Of a stretch of 64,000 nt of DNA, positions 1 to 14,000 are shown one piece after another (position 1 is the stretch's first letter; the number at the start of each line of letters is the position of its first letter). Source of the DNA: Megaustenia siamemsis (taxonomy: Eukaryota; Mollusca; Gastropoda; Stylommatophora; Ariophantidae); NCBI GenBank assembly GCA_032433765.1, contig JAVIAB010000041.1:75104232-75168231 (forward strand), read 5' to 3'. Made by a program: the position numbers and the translations under genes. The notes under the pieces are model-generated. The model did no database searches, had not been told where the DNA came from, and saw nothing but the letters and a program-made list of their open reading frames with translations.

Positions 1-385
1 ATACAGACTTTCATAAATGGATGCTTACGCAGAATAAAAGGATGGAAATGGCAGGACAAAATCACTAACATAGAATTATGGAAATGTACCAGTCAAATAC
101 CAGTGGATAAAGAGATACAGCGAAGACGATGGCGCTGAATAGGACACACACTACGGAAGCCAACTGAGAGTATTACACAACAGGCCTTTTTTTGGAATCC
201 CCAGGAGAGAAGACAAAGAGGAAGACCAATGAATTTTTTGGAGAAGACAGATAGAAGCAAAGATGAAGATGATGGGGAAGACATGGAATGATCTTAAAAG
301 AATGGCAAAAAACAGAACGACTTGGATAGTGTTTGTTGAAGACCTATGCTCCACTGGGAGCTAAAAAAGGTAGAAGAAGAAGAAG
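1..385 (+). mobile_element. Family A LINE, 3' end
   Basis: Interrupted codons match the C-terminal end of an endonuclease-reverse transcriptase (RRRWRWIGHTLRK and RGRP-like motifs, clearer in the twin at 32,153-32,540). In this copy the W of RRWRW is followed by a stop (tgg cgc tga). The 3' end is a short (GAA)n run at 371-387. The rest of the element is outside the window. Confidence 0.8.
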
Positions 386-393
386 AAGTGGTC

Positions 394-1300
394 AGTATTA
401 TGACTTTGCCTGAATGTGCCAAGATTTTATATTTTAAGTACTGGCCAGAAAAACCTGGTATGCACCGGACATTTAGTGAAACTGAGATTAGAAAGTTAGC
501 AAGCAAATTCTGCTTAAATGAAAGAGGTGGTTCATGGTTTTTATGAATATCTTCAACAAAATAAATTTCCAAATGTACTACTTCCTTTAAAGTACACTTT
601 GGACACAACTGCGGCATCTTCCAGTGAATATGAAAGGGGTTTCTCTCAGATGAACTATATAGTTAACTTCATCTAGGTTAACTCTTCTTGTGTGGACAAT
701 CTCTTCATTGATGTTATGGTTATGGTTAGTTGAAGGCCATGGTATCACTACAAATGAATTAAAATCCATAATTGCTCAACCGCCCGTGCCAGTGGAATCA
801 TCCAAATAAAAACTCATCTCATTGAAGGATCCAATCAAAGAAAGGCAGCAGCAGTCTTCATCATAGCAGCTACAGCACACGGCAAAAGACATAAGGCCAA
901 GCGGCACCGAAAGTGAACGCAGCTGAACTGTCCTTCGTCATACGATATCATTACTCATCAGAGCACTAAAGTCAGTAGCTCTGGCAGCAAGCCTGACTTA
1001 GAATATGAGAAAACTTCAACAAGGAACACTTTTCAGACTGAACTTAAATGGTTCCTGTCACCTATCCACCACATTGACCAAAAATTCCAATAATGCACTC
1101 ATGTTCATCAGAATAGTGGATCCTCTTCTCACCATATTCATTCCTTTCAAATATGTGGATTCGTGGCTTCTTGCAGGTCGTCATTCTCGAGTTGATACCA
1201 AAAGCAAGAAGAGATCTAGTCACATGAGGGTATATAAGGTTACATTGAAAGTGTGGAAGTTGCTGCAAAATCTTCACAGTAACTGCACTTTTTCCCAATA
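394..1300 (+). pseudogene. hAT-type transposase C-terminal remnant
   Basis: Broken reading frames resemble the C-terminal dimerisation region of hAT transposases and hAT-derived host proteins of the KIAA1586 type. One frame (about 520-690) gives FYEYLQQNKFPNVLLPL then SSEYERGFSQMN. Another (about 1090-1230) gives NALMFIRIVDPLL and YVDSWLLAGRHSRVDTKSK. Stops and frameshifts separate the pieces, and about 300 bp between them is not recognisable. No terminal inverted repeats were found. It follows the family A tail directly. Confidence 0.65.
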
Positions 1301-1338
1301 AAAATGTACAATAATAAAAATCTATATAATCTACGTTC

Positions 1339-1665
1339 AGCTAGTTGGGACTAGTTGGTCTTGAGGCAAGATGCTAGTGACAAGACAGAGAGGTTGATAG
1401 TTCATTTCCTGGCTGCACCAGTTGGGATTTTTATGTGATTTCTCTCTACAGCATCCACTCCTGGTCGCTCAGTGAAGCCTGGCTTGAAACGTCAATTACT
1501 CATAAACTGGAAAATATGTGTACCTCCAAAGATGGAGCTCTCTGCCTGTGCAGCGAGGGACACTAGTGTACATGACTGCCAGCGAAAAATGGATTAACAT
1601 ACAAAATTCAGTTCCTAGTCTGTAGGTACTTTGTCAGAGGTGAAAGCTGACGAATGCAAAACAAT
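1339..1665 (+). mobile_element. SINE-like dispersed repeat (family G)
   Basis: The 3' part (1549-1665) recurs diverged at 24,866-24,981 and in the duplicate at 33,690-33,806; shared words include aaaatggattaa and gttcctagtct. The 5' part (1339-1440) has a vaguely tRNA-like look but no clear pol III boxes. Confidence 0.5.
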
Positions 1666-1903
1666 GTTCAGCTCTAGAAATTATGTAGAGGTCTGCTTTG
1701 AGGTAATTATTCTGATTGTTATACCCAAAGCAGGAAGTGATCTAGATGACAGGGTATATAGAAGGATATGTTAAAAGTGTAGAGGTAGATATAAGGAAAA
1801 CTTCCGGGTGAGTATTGACACCTTTTCTTCCAGAAAAAAAAAACACTGATATAAACCATTATCGTGCTGAATCACAACAATTATATGATATCTCTCTTTA
1901 CAG

Positions 1904-2034
1904 TAATATTGACTGCACGTGGATCATAAAGTCTTCTTTTTCCGAAGATGTGATTGTCCTGTCTTTGGTGAATTTTACCTTGGAGGGTACCAACAGCATA
2001 TCATGTGGATATGACTATGTGAATATTTATGATG
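1904..2034 (+). CDS. CUB exon B1 (middle of domain 1)
   Basis: A polypyrimidine tract and cag precede the exon and gt follows it. It is 131 nt long, entered in phase 2 and left in phase 1. It encodes the second cysteine in IDCTWIIKSS, an NFT glycosylation site, the acidic LE, the third cysteine and YDYVNIYDG. The Glu of LE and the Asp of YDYV are two of the calcium ligands known in calcium-binding CUB domains. Its A exon must lie before position 1. It differs from B2 by one amino acid (Ile in NSISC, Leu in B2). Confidence 0.92.
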
Positions 2035-5000
2035 GTATAATATTAATTTATCATTTTTTAAACATTTTTTTTTACATTAAATGCATGATATGATCAAATA
2101 ATCATTATATTAACTCTTTCCGTACTTTAAGCCGCATAGTGCATCACTCTGAATTTGATTGGTGTAAACTGTTATCAAACCATATTCTTTTTATAGTTCT
2201 TGTATTGTCTTGATATTGGTGAAATCCCTTTTTAAATTATCTGAAATGTCAGATATAATGTATTAAGTGTTAGATAAATATAAACATGTAGATTGCTATT
2301 TAAAAACATGAAAAATGTTGTCTCTAAAATCACTACCGCTGAACTGATAAAAACCTTCCATAGTTAAAGAGTTAATATTTAAATTGATATATTATAGCTC
2401 TACATGTGTAAAACCACTATATCAGTTGTTGCTCCCAGGCAAAATTTTTTTTTAGTCACTGGAAAGAAAAATAGAAAAATGAAAGTAACTCAATAAAGGA
2501 TTTGGACCGTATACATTTGAAAATTATGAAACATCTTAACATCATTACTGCAGTGTGACTGTCTTTCAAGTATTCTAACTGTTGCAAAATTAATTTTGTT
2601 CTTTACTTGATTGTTAATTCTACCCACACCGTTAGACATTGCATTGGTCTTGTATTGTTGTTCGCTACCAATCATTATTCTAAGCGAGATGTTCATATGT
2701 ATCTAAAGAGTCTGTGCCTGCTATCTTTGCTTCTCTAAAAAGTGTTGTTTTTTTTTTAGTTTTTCTTTAGGTCTTACTCTTTTTCTATATCTTGATATTT
2801 CAAATAGAAAATCTTATTTCTTTAATTCTCTTGTTGTCTCTTCTCAGCATGTCTGACATATGTCCATCTTCTTTCCTTAATTGCAGATAAGAACATGAGA
2901 TCTTTGGTTTCATGGTCATTTCTCTTATCTCAGTATTAGTCTTGAATTCTTTCTAGTGTATTCATAGTATTTTTCTTAAGCATTTGTCTTCAAAAGCGTT
3001 TAGTTTTTTCTCAGTTGTGTTTGATGTATTCCAGCTTTCACATACACAGGCAAGTGTCAATAATACATTTCAGTTGAATATTCTAAGTTTGGTTCTCTTG
3101 CATAGTATTTTTGATTTCCGTATGGCATCCAGGTTTTTTTAATGTGTTACTGCTTTTGCGATCCTGCTTCTGATCTCTTTCTTTGTTTCACCTTCTTAAT
3201 TTATATTACTACAAAGATATATATAGTGATCTACTCTTTGCAATTCCTGAAAATTGGGATATTACCATCTGAGGTATTGTTCTTTTGGATCATTTTTGTT
3301 TTGTCCTTGTTGATTTCAAGTCCTAACATTTCTGCCATGTATGATAAGGTATCTGTGGTATTTTGCATTTTGTTAATATTGTCACATAGGAGCACTATAT
3401 CATCTGCAAGATCAAGATCTTCCATGTAATTCTTGTCACACCATTTTGTTCTCTGGTCACTCTCTAATTTACCCATCACCCATCATCAGTCATATATTTC
3501 AAATTGCTGGAACGTTAAATTGTAAGAAACAAGACATTTATATGGAAAACATCAGAAGTAAGATGGATTCAGAGAGGTATATATGGCCTTTATGGTGGGC
3601 CTAAAAGATGTTATTATTCATTGTTATTGTTATTGAGCTATTAGTGGGTCTTCATCATTGCACTCCGAACATGTCCATAGGTGCTCAGATCACCTCCTCA
3701 GCTAGTCCCGCAGTTTCCAGCGACTGACGACTCCAGTTCTGTGTTGGTTAATTAGTCTTCTTACACACCCACTAAGTTTCTCGTTTCTGGCTGTGGCCAT
3801 CTTAATGCCCATCTCCTTTATTCAAAGGAGTGACGTGGACTCATGGTTGTCGAAGTCCTCTGTCCTTCCCACTTCCCATGGAGGACATTGATGATGTTCC
3901 ATCCATTTGTTAACTGTCCTCAACAATACCGCAGCTAGCCAACCTGTCCACTCTTATATTTCCCTGTACTCCCGCATGTCCTGGGATATAGACAAAAGTG
4001 ACCTTACATATTTTTGACTTCTGCAATGGCTCTACCCATTGTATACGTACAGATCTCGCCTCCACTTTTCTTATCATGCTCATTGAATCACTCAGTATAC
4101 AGGCGTAGGTGTAGTCTTGTGACTCTAACCAGATGAATACCTTAGTCACTGCCATCACCTCCATCGTCATGCTACTTGTGGTCATAGTGTATGCACCACT
4201 ATCTTCCTTGACTATTCTGCCTGCCTAGCATGCTGTGTTTTTCATACATGTGCACACACACACACACACAACTTACCACTGTAATTATAACTCTGTCAAC
4301 CTTTTTTTCTTCAAATGAGAACATCATAAAAAACCAATAATGTTAGGCCCCTGAAACCTGTTTTAGTGTTGGAAAGCATTGTTGTTTGCGCCAAATTTGC
4401 ATACTCTTTATCTTACATTGTTTGATAAACAAAAACGTTTCCATCGCCCACACCATGTTATGTAAAAATATGTCTGACATTGATATGAGTTGCTGTTAAT
4501 GCAGGAAATGAAAGACAAGTAAGCAGTTGAGACCATCTTTCCGTAGTGAGATTAGGTAAATGTAATATAACTTTTGAACGAATTCAAAACAAACGAGGAA
4601 ATTAGAGAAATCGCCAATCAACCACTAATATCTTCAGTAATAAAGAAAAGACGATGGTCATACGTTGGACATGTGATGAGAAGAGATAATAATCGAATAG
4701 CAAAGCAAGCCCTCATATGGGAAACAACAGGTAAAAGAAAAAGAGGAAGACCCAGGGAGACACTGAGAAGAACATTGATGAGAGAGGCAAGAGCAGCAGG
4801 AATCGGCTCCCTCAATGAGATAGAACTGCTTGCACAGAACAGAGACAGATGGCGAGATTTGATAAAATATCTTTAAAAGAAAACTGCTAGAACAAAAATT
4901 CATATAGGAGAAGGTGTATCTTGGTCTACGCCCTATGGGCCGGTTACGGCTCGAAAGGTCAATAGATAGATAGAATATAACTCATAAGCTATCCACCAAA

Positions 5001-8000
5001 ATTTTGTGGACTTGCCTTTGAAGTTAAAAGTTTGCATGAGATTAAAGAAAGATAATGGAAATAATAGTGGCTTCTACAGTATTTAAAGAAGGAAAGTTAG
5101 CTTTTGGGGATTAGATGGGACGAGACGTTAGATTCAGAGAGACAGTTGAGGACTTGACTTGGCATATGAGACTTGAAGAAACTTTCAGGGATGTTTTAGT
5201 ATTGGATTATCCAGAAGATTTATTTCACGAACATATTTTTTAGCTATAGATAGATATTACAGGTCTCTAAAGAGATCAGTGCTCATCACAGTTAGAAATA
5301 TACAGATTGATACAGAAGTCATATTATCTCGTATGTTACTTTATGCAAAGTTCAAGAAGTTATGTTGAGGTAACTACAGAACCTGGAAGAGTGTCATATA
5401 GCAACAGAGGTAGCCAAGACACTAATATCAACCTTTTACTAGTGATAAAGGTCTTTAGACAGCCAAATCAAACATCATACATATTGACTGAATTTAATAT
5501 GTAATCAAGATATTTATCCAGATGACTTATGGGTAACATGAAAACTATGTAAATAAACTTGTGTACAAGATCTAAATGGCATCTCGCGTCATGATATAAA
5601 GTGTAAAATAAAAGTGTTCTTCAAAACATTTGGAGTTGGAGTTTCTATCTTCTCTTCTTTTCTCGTTTCACTGATACCTCAAAGGTGTCGTGGTTTATAT
5701 CATTTGTCGTTCTTGAGCTGCTCAAACTGTCTGAATTAGTGATATTTCTTTGTTGTTACATGTCTCTGTCACTGCATCTATCCATCTTTTTATGGGTCTT
5801 CCTCTTGGTCTTTTCCCATGCATTCTCGAGAAGAACGCCCTTGATGATGATTGGTGCGGATTCATTCTGACCAGGTGGCCAAACCATTTAAGTTATTGTT
5901 GTTCTATATATTCTTGGCAGGGTTTTGTTCCTACCATTTTTCTTATGGTTTCATTTGGTATTCTATCTCTTCTTGTGTTGTTTGTTACTTTTCTCAAGCA
6001 TCACATCTCACATGTATTGATCTTTCTTAATTGTGATTTAGAAAGGGTCCATGTTTGACTTTCATAGCACAACGTTGGTATGAAGATGCTATTTATCATT
6101 TGTTGTTTAGCTGGCATAGAAATGTTTGGATGTCTTAACAATGGTGAAAGCTGGTATGTGACAGCATTTGCTTTTTGTATTCTCATGTCAATTTCTCTGT
6201 CTAGTTTTCCATCTTCTGTAAACATTGTGCCCAAATACTTTAATTCCTCTACTTGTTTTATTTCTTTATCTTTGATCTTAATGTTTAATGGGTGTTTTAA
6301 TTTGCCTATTCTCATAGCCTCTGTTTTTGCTGTGTTAATTTTCATACAGTAGTTTATGCAGCTTTTATCTAGAGATGTTATATGCTGTTGTAGCAGGTTT
6401 TCATCCTCATATATTAGGCATTGGTCATCTGCGAAGAGTAGCTCGTTGATGTTGGTATTGTCTACCTCTATGTTATTATTTGATTTTTCCTTATTGTTGG
6501 TTGTTTCCAGATTTATTTTGTCCATATATATGATGAAGAGGAGTGGTGAGTGGACACATCACGGACACATCACATTGACACATTAAGCAGTTTCTATGTT
6601 GTGAATAAATCATGTCCTGTTGAGCATGTGCTCATTGCTGCACCTGACCAGGATTGTTTGGACTTCATATTCTTTATCCTTTGTGTATAATTAATCACAT
6701 TGTACTGTCTACTACCTACGCATGTGAAAGCAGGAAAACACAGCAAAGGAGATTGAGAAAAAACTAATCACTTTTGAAGACAAATGCTTAAGAAGAATAA
6801 TCTCTGCTCAAATGATCCATCTCATAATTAGGAAGAGAAGATGGCCATATGTCAAACATGTGCTGAAAAGAGACAAAAAGAGCATTCCAAAACAAGCTCT
6901 TCTATGGGAAACATCAGAATACAGAAAAAGATGAAGACCCTGAGAGACACTCTATTATAAGAGAAGGAAAGTTGGCAGTCATACACTCATTAGATAAAAT
7001 CGATAAGTAAAGAAGAAGATATGTAAATGTATACTTATTTATTTGATTAGACAACTTAAGATAAAATCGCCATTAATCTTGAACATTTCTATTAGAAGCT
7101 GCAACTACTTCAATTTATGACATTGTTATATGTTAAATCAAGATGAGAAAAGCCAAATATTTCATCCATCATATACACACAGACCATGTATTGTAGGTTC
7201 TAAAAAATGTATTGAATAGTTTAAACAACCAATTTATTGCTGTTACCACTTTAAATAGAAAATGAAATAAAGATAATACACTCAAAATGCACTCATATTT
7301 ATTCTTCTAACAACTTGTAGGTGACAGCATATACACTAACAGACTAGCATCACTGTGTGGCTCTGTTTCAAGTAGAGAATACAGAAGTACTGGCACCTCC
7401 ATGACTATTGTGTTTCATTCTGATTCTGTAACGACTTACAGAGGTTTCACATTTAAATATCAGTCTCAAAATAAGACAGGTAATGAGTTGTTCATACATA
7501 TATCATCTATTCCTATACATACCTCAATTTAACCATTACATGTGAGCTTTGATACCCATTTTGAGTAGTTTTAATTCATTTGACTGTAAGGAAACTACCT
7601 TTGATTGCACTATGAAATATGACATTTACTCAATCAGGCAGCACCCATTATTTAACTCTTTCTGCACGTTTTAACGCACTGTGTGTCATGCCAATTTCAG
7701 CCGTATACATTTTGCCTCACTCTCAATTAGATTAGCGTGAACCATCAACAAAATATATTCTTTTTACATCTCTTACATCATCATCATGATATTGGTGAAA
7801 TCTGATCTCTTGTTCAGTTATCTAAAATTCCATATATATGTTATATGTTAGATAAATATAAATATGTAGATTGATTCTTAAAATCGTGAACAATTTTGTT
7901 TCTGAAACCTCTTCTGTTGCATCGATAAAAAGCTTCAGTATGGAAAGAGTTAATCTTGAAGTAGTAAATGTTGTGATGGATAGATAATGATCTTAACAAA

Positions 8001-11000
8001 ATACATTTTTAAATACTTGAATGATTTCCAAAGCGTAAATCTAAATAATATCATGTTAGGAATTTTAGTGGATGTTTCCAGCAATTAAAAAATATATATA
8101 TATATATATATATCTTTTCTGGCATTATCTCATTTCTTTGATATGTTGATGGGACTTAGAACTTGAGAATAAAGGCCAATTCACTAGTGCAGTTGTCACA
8201 ATGTGTTCAGGTCTGATATTTCAGCCCCAATATGGGAAAAAAAAACTATTTGGTCCCTACCATAATTCGAACCTGTATTCTCCTGGTTTAGAGCATGACA
8301 GCAATTGGTTTGGTCACCCACTCTTCTCTACAGAAGCCAGTAGTTCAGCACACAATTTAACATAAATATGATGATGTAATGCCTCCCCAATTAAACGCCA
8401 TGAGGTATATGTGGCACAATATCAGCAAGGCTGTAAAATTAACAATACTAATTTAATTTATCTTCCCAATAACATATGGTTGTGAATCATGGACAATCTC
8501 ACAAACAACATCGAAGAAAATCGATTCATTCGAAACAGCATCCTACAGAAACATTCTTAAGATACCTTGGATAAAGAAAAAGAACAATGAAGATATTCAT
8601 CATCAACATTGAGTGCCATCTCTGCATCGAAGTTTTGGTTTCCATGGAGTGCATTCTGCTCTGTCTCTTTCTTTGATAGTACAGGTTGTCATAGACTGAC
8701 TTGTCCATCATTTGATGTTACTTGTCCGTGTTAGACTTGGTCTGCCTCTCCCTCTTTTACCATGTATTTTCCCTTCCAAGATTACTTATAGTAGGCTGTT
8801 GTGTCTTTTAACATGCCTCCAACATCTAATTTGTCTTGTTTGAATTGTGTTTAATAGTTTATTTTAATTTTTAATTTTTTAAGACTTCATTTGATTTATT
8901 GTCTTTCCATTCAATTCTACCTATTCTTCTATAAATTCTTATTTCAAAGGCTTCAATTATCTATTCTGGTTTTCTTGTCCATGTTTCCGCACCATACAGT
9001 AATGTTGAAAAGATTAACATTTTGCTACTCTTAGTTTTAGCCCTGGTGTTATTTGTTTTGATGTTAGTATATTTTTCATGACATTAAAATTACTTTTTAT
9101 CATTTCTATTCTTTTTTTTATTCCAGTTTTACATTTTCCATCACAGGTTATATGTCCAAGGTAGTTGTAGCTCTTAACTGTCTCTCTATTCCTACAACTT
9201 TTATTCACTTGAAGAAATCAAATGATTTAAACATTTAATATAGCTTGCTTATAAACAACATTCTGCAGAGGAAATTAAAACACTATGGCCATGTCAAAAG
9301 ACACAGCAAGATGAAAGAATAATACTGGAAGCCATGGTTTCTGGGTGAGGCATAGGGAGCATTTATTACAACTATTAGCTACTTCGTTTAAGTGCAGTTC
9401 ACCATGAACATGTGTTGGCAACATGTACCCTTCTTGTGTGTGCATCAGGTATCCCTGGCGTTGAGTGTCGCAACTTGGTCTTAGGAGCTACCGTGGTCGT
9501 AATAAAGGAATCCATTTTTATTTAAAATGTCTTCATCTCAGAATTCAATAATCTACAAGAATGGTTCTGTAACCCACAGACAACACAGGGATTGGGGTTA
9601 GTTAGTGGCATACCAGCACGACAGGAATCTGACAAGTGTAACAAAGTATGTTACAGAAGATTGACAGACAGTGTCTGCCGCAGGAGTGGATACAGCTCTT
9701 GGATGACTTTAAAGTCAACACGTTAACATTAGTGTATAGTTCAGTGCACACTGGTGCACATGGTAATGAAAAATCCAATAAGCGCACTGGCAGATCTGGC
9801 ACTGAGTGTGTCCTTACTCTGGACAAAGAGGACATCGCCAAATTTATTCTTAATTCCTTAAAAGAAGAGGAGGTGAATGCATGGGACCATGATGTATATA
9901 TTGTGAGACTGATGAGTCTAAAGATTAAAAAAGAATCTGGTCGGTCCGGAGTGCTTAGTGGGAAAATGGATTGTGTTTGCTCTTGACACCATCAAAAGGT
10001 GAATGAGGTGCCTCTCATTCATCAGGTGCTGTGGTTACTGAATAACATGATCGTCTCTGTGATCCTGGTTGGTTAAAATCGATACTACTGTGCCCAAGAA
10101 CACACCTACACGTGGTCCCTCCTGTAGATGCAAAGTTGGTCTTAGGTGCGATCGATTCCCCAGCGGTATAACTGAGCAGGGAGTAGGTGAACCACTATAG
10201 ATGCAGGACCAAAGCCCACCGGCATGTGGTACATGACACTCATCCACTCACTCTCCCTCTCTATTGAATGAGTGTATTTTTTCCCCCCCTGTGTATGGGT
10301 TGGAATTTTTGCAATTCCTAAATCACATTGAGACACCTACCAGCACACTCAGGGACCGAACCTTCAGCTTGATAAGAAGACCACTGTGTCCTGTCCCTAA
10401 TGGGCTGGTGGTATATTGCACAGATATAACTGGCTAAGGATGTGGCGATCCTCTGTCAGTACAAATAGCCTACATATGATGCCCGTGAAAGAGTGAGGCA
10501 TGTGCCAGTAGAAAGCAGGTAACAGGAATGGGCTGATGTGAATCCTGCTTGGCTCCATGGCCTGGAGAAATGAACACATATATGGCCGTCATGTCAGCAG
10601 AGGCAGAGCCACAGTGTGTCATAGAGGGAGGTTGTGAGACGAAGTGAGTGCAAATTTCATCCTGGGGTGGGAAGATAGTTTACAGGCCCATCTCAGTTTG
10701 GCAATGCTGTGTACACAAATTCAGCATTATCATGTGAGCTCAGACATTGCCTTGCCTCATTCAACAAGGTCCGTGCCAGACAGTGATCAACAAGTCTGGA
10801 CTGTGTGAAAAGATAGCTACTGGAAGAAATACAAACAATACAGTCAAAGACCGAGAACAACTGGTTCAATAAACTATAATTTTTTTTAAATCTTGACAGA
10901 AGGAAGAGTGTAAGGACAGGACAGAGTGAAGAAATAAACAAACTAAATATATTACAACTCACTATTTCTGACCTCAAGAACAAGAAAACATAGTTAGCCA

Positions 11001-14000
11001 GAATCATGCACAAGTATAAGATCTATATGGCACTATTACAAAAGACATTATGCAAGAACATAGACACACATAACAGGCTTCACCAGCTACTCCTGTAAAT
11101 GCACCATCAACTTCAGGGTCATTGTCATTGATATCAGAAATAGCATACAAAGAGATGTAGTTGCAATGAATAATGTGGGACTAACATGTTCAGAAAGTCA
11201 CAATTTGGTGCGCATCCAGCAAGTATACCATCTATGGTGTATATAGCCCACCAAGAACACAGTGTGATACAACAGAACTGGATCAGACCAACTAACATTA
11301 AACTGTTTTAGCTGGAAACTTCAGTGGGCATTCACCACAATGGGGATACTCTGACCTAAACTCTACATGACAATATCTAGAAGATCTTTGCCTGTCAAAT
11401 AACCTTACAGTCATGCAAGAAGCTGAGTCTACACTGACCGCACTTCACAGAGCTTATCTCTCCCTCAATAGACCTGACTTGACCATCTGCTCTGCTGACC
11501 TCTTAAACACTTGCTGCATCCAAGTAATTGAAGACACATGCAGCAATCACAACTCATAGTAACCACCATAGACTATAAGACCCCCAAAATCTAGACAAAG
11601 CAGAGAACAAGTTGGAAGTTGAAGAAAGTTGGTTGTAAACAATACATAGAAACCACTGGCCAACTTTTGGGAAACATAGCTGATAATGATGTGGATGAGT
11701 TCAATTAACCTTTTACACAAATCATCCTAAGTGCTGCAAAGCAAACTATACCTAATGGATGCAGAACAAAATATCAACCATTATGGAACTTCAGCTGCCT
11801 CATAAAGGAATAAAGCTTGGACAACACCAGACTCCACCTTTGCAACATACAATAAACTATAATAAAGCTGGTGCCAAGGTTAAACTTATAACTAAACAAG
11901 CAAAGAAAGAAAAGTGCAAGAAACATGCAGCAGACTTGATCTATGATATGAAAGAACCAAAGCCTGGAGACTGATGCAACATCTGAGTATCATAGATCAA
12001 ATCACTCAAATTCAGTATTGAAACTGCCTGCTCTAGGATAAAAATTATAGAAAATCTTAACCGTTACTTTGCTTCAGTCAATAGAGCGAACAAACCCGTA
12101 AAAAATGATAATATAGATAATAATAGCTATAGATATAATAGATAATAATAGCAACTACACGGATACTATTTGTACTATAATTTTAATAGCATTATGCAAG
12201 GGTTTTAATTTACTGTTTCCATCTGTATGGAGGTCATTAAAAAGAGGGAGCAGCTAAGTGGTGAACCTCTTTATCTGATATAGAAACATTTAATTTGGTT
12301 TAAGGAGACCAATTTGGAGGACTTCGACCTTGCTGATGACATAGTCCTCATCAGCAGTCAAATAAAAACGATGCAGGAAAACACAAATGAATTATCAATA
12401 ACCAGCAAAATTGAGCTTGAGATTAATCATGAAAAGACTGAAGTCATGAAAAGCTTAATTACAACAGAAAACAAAATACAAAATACAACATGAAAATCAT
12501 CATCAACAAAACAGAAGTCATGAATATTGCAAATGAGAAACAGAAGGGCAATATAGCTATAGATGGCAGATAACTAAAACATCAGCTTCATCATGTGCCC
12601 TACCGGTTGGCGTAGGTGATCAAGTCCTTTCTCAATCTTCTATCCATAGTTCATTGTATCAATTGTGTTGTTGACCATGTCAGTTGTGTTCCATGCCATG
12701 ACACCAAGCTATTCAGTATTTTCTCTCTCTGTCACCAATAATCTTTCTTTCCTGTATTTTGCCAGTTATAACCAATTATTCAAACGTTCCTATTATCATG
12801 GTTAGCCTGCAAAATATTGATTGTTTCTTTCTGATGTTTCTTAAGAGCTCCCTTTTTATGTTGGCTTCTTTGAGAATTTCCTTGTTGGTTTTTTTTAGCT
12901 GTCCAGGAACTCTGAGAAATCCCATCTCTGTGGCATCTAAACTTCTTTTTATGTCTTTGTTTACGGTCAATGATTCACTTTCATAGGTTAGAATTGGCTC
13001 TATATAACACCGATGAACTCTCTTTCTCACTTCTATTAACATATTTTTGCGGCATAAGACATTTTTCATCTTCTGAAATGCTATTTTTGCTGAGCTATTC
13101 TGCTTATTTATGTCTGTGGTGCATCTTCCATCTAATGTTATTATTGTGTCCAAGTATTTGACACATTGCACTTGTTTCAAATTTGTCCTATTTATTTTTA
13201 TGCTGCATGAAGGTGATGATTGTTTCTTCGATATGACCATTGCTTCTGTTTTCTTACTATTTAGTCTTTCTTGTTGCTTTCTTTTACTATTATGTCTATC
13301 ATTACTTGTATTTCATTTTCTGTCTCTGCTATAGAGACTTTGCCATCCACATATCCCAAATTGTTAATGTTGTGACCGTTGACTTCAATTCTTTTATATC
13401 TGCTTTTTGATCTCATAATATTTTCGCTGTAATGTGAAAACAAATCTGACAACAGAACACATCCTTTTTTGACTCATTGTTTTATATATTGGAATTGTCC
13501 TGTTTGGTTGTTAATTCGTATAGCTGCTGTTTGTTGCCAGAACATGTTTTTTTTTATGATTCACAGATCCTTGCCATCAATGTTTAATTTCTCCAGCATA
13601 TTGATTATTTCCACATGCTTTACTTTGTCAAATTCTTTTGTGTAGTCTATAAAGCACATATATAGATCTTTCTTTACCTCTATAGATCTTTCTATCAATG
13701 TTCTCAGGGTATATATTTCATTATTGGTGCCCTTTCCTTCCACAAATCCACATTGTTCCTCACTTATTTCTGGTTTTATTTTGTTCCTTACATGTCTCAT
13801 GATTATTCTTAGTAATTTTTTAGTCATATGCCCTATTAGACTAAAACTTTGATAGTCTTCACAATCAGTGGCACCTGACTTCTTCAGTATGGCTACAAAG
13901 ATAGATTTTTAGTAGATCTTCGGGTATGTGTCCAGTATTATATATGTCTTTGAGTAGTTTTGTTATGACTTGTACTCCCAGCTCTCCTAATGCATTTATC

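Larger units (their letters stand above)
1..12468. repeat. Segmental duplication, copy 1 (right part)
   Basis: Everything here aligns colinearly with 32,153-44,829, with about 1-2% differences by eye, small indels and two private LINE insertions (4573-4973 here, 41,015-41,616 in the other copy). The match includes exons, introns and all older repeats. It ends sharply after the A at 12,468, inside a family C LINE. Confidence 0.95.

Noticed and set aside
1005..1301. 98-codon frame as an independent small gene
   Set aside because: Its second half matches the hAT transposase C-terminus and the upstream parts are in other frames, so it is a pseudogene piece.
8255..8322. Functional tRNA gene
   Set aside because: B box and spacing look right, but the A box is degraded and the acceptor stem does not pair. 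Better explained as a SINE relic.
10340..10400. Confident tRNA-derived SINE on the minus strand
   Set aside because: A B-box-like word is present, but the A-box candidate is only about 28 nt away and no tail was found. Kept only as a remark in the intron entry.
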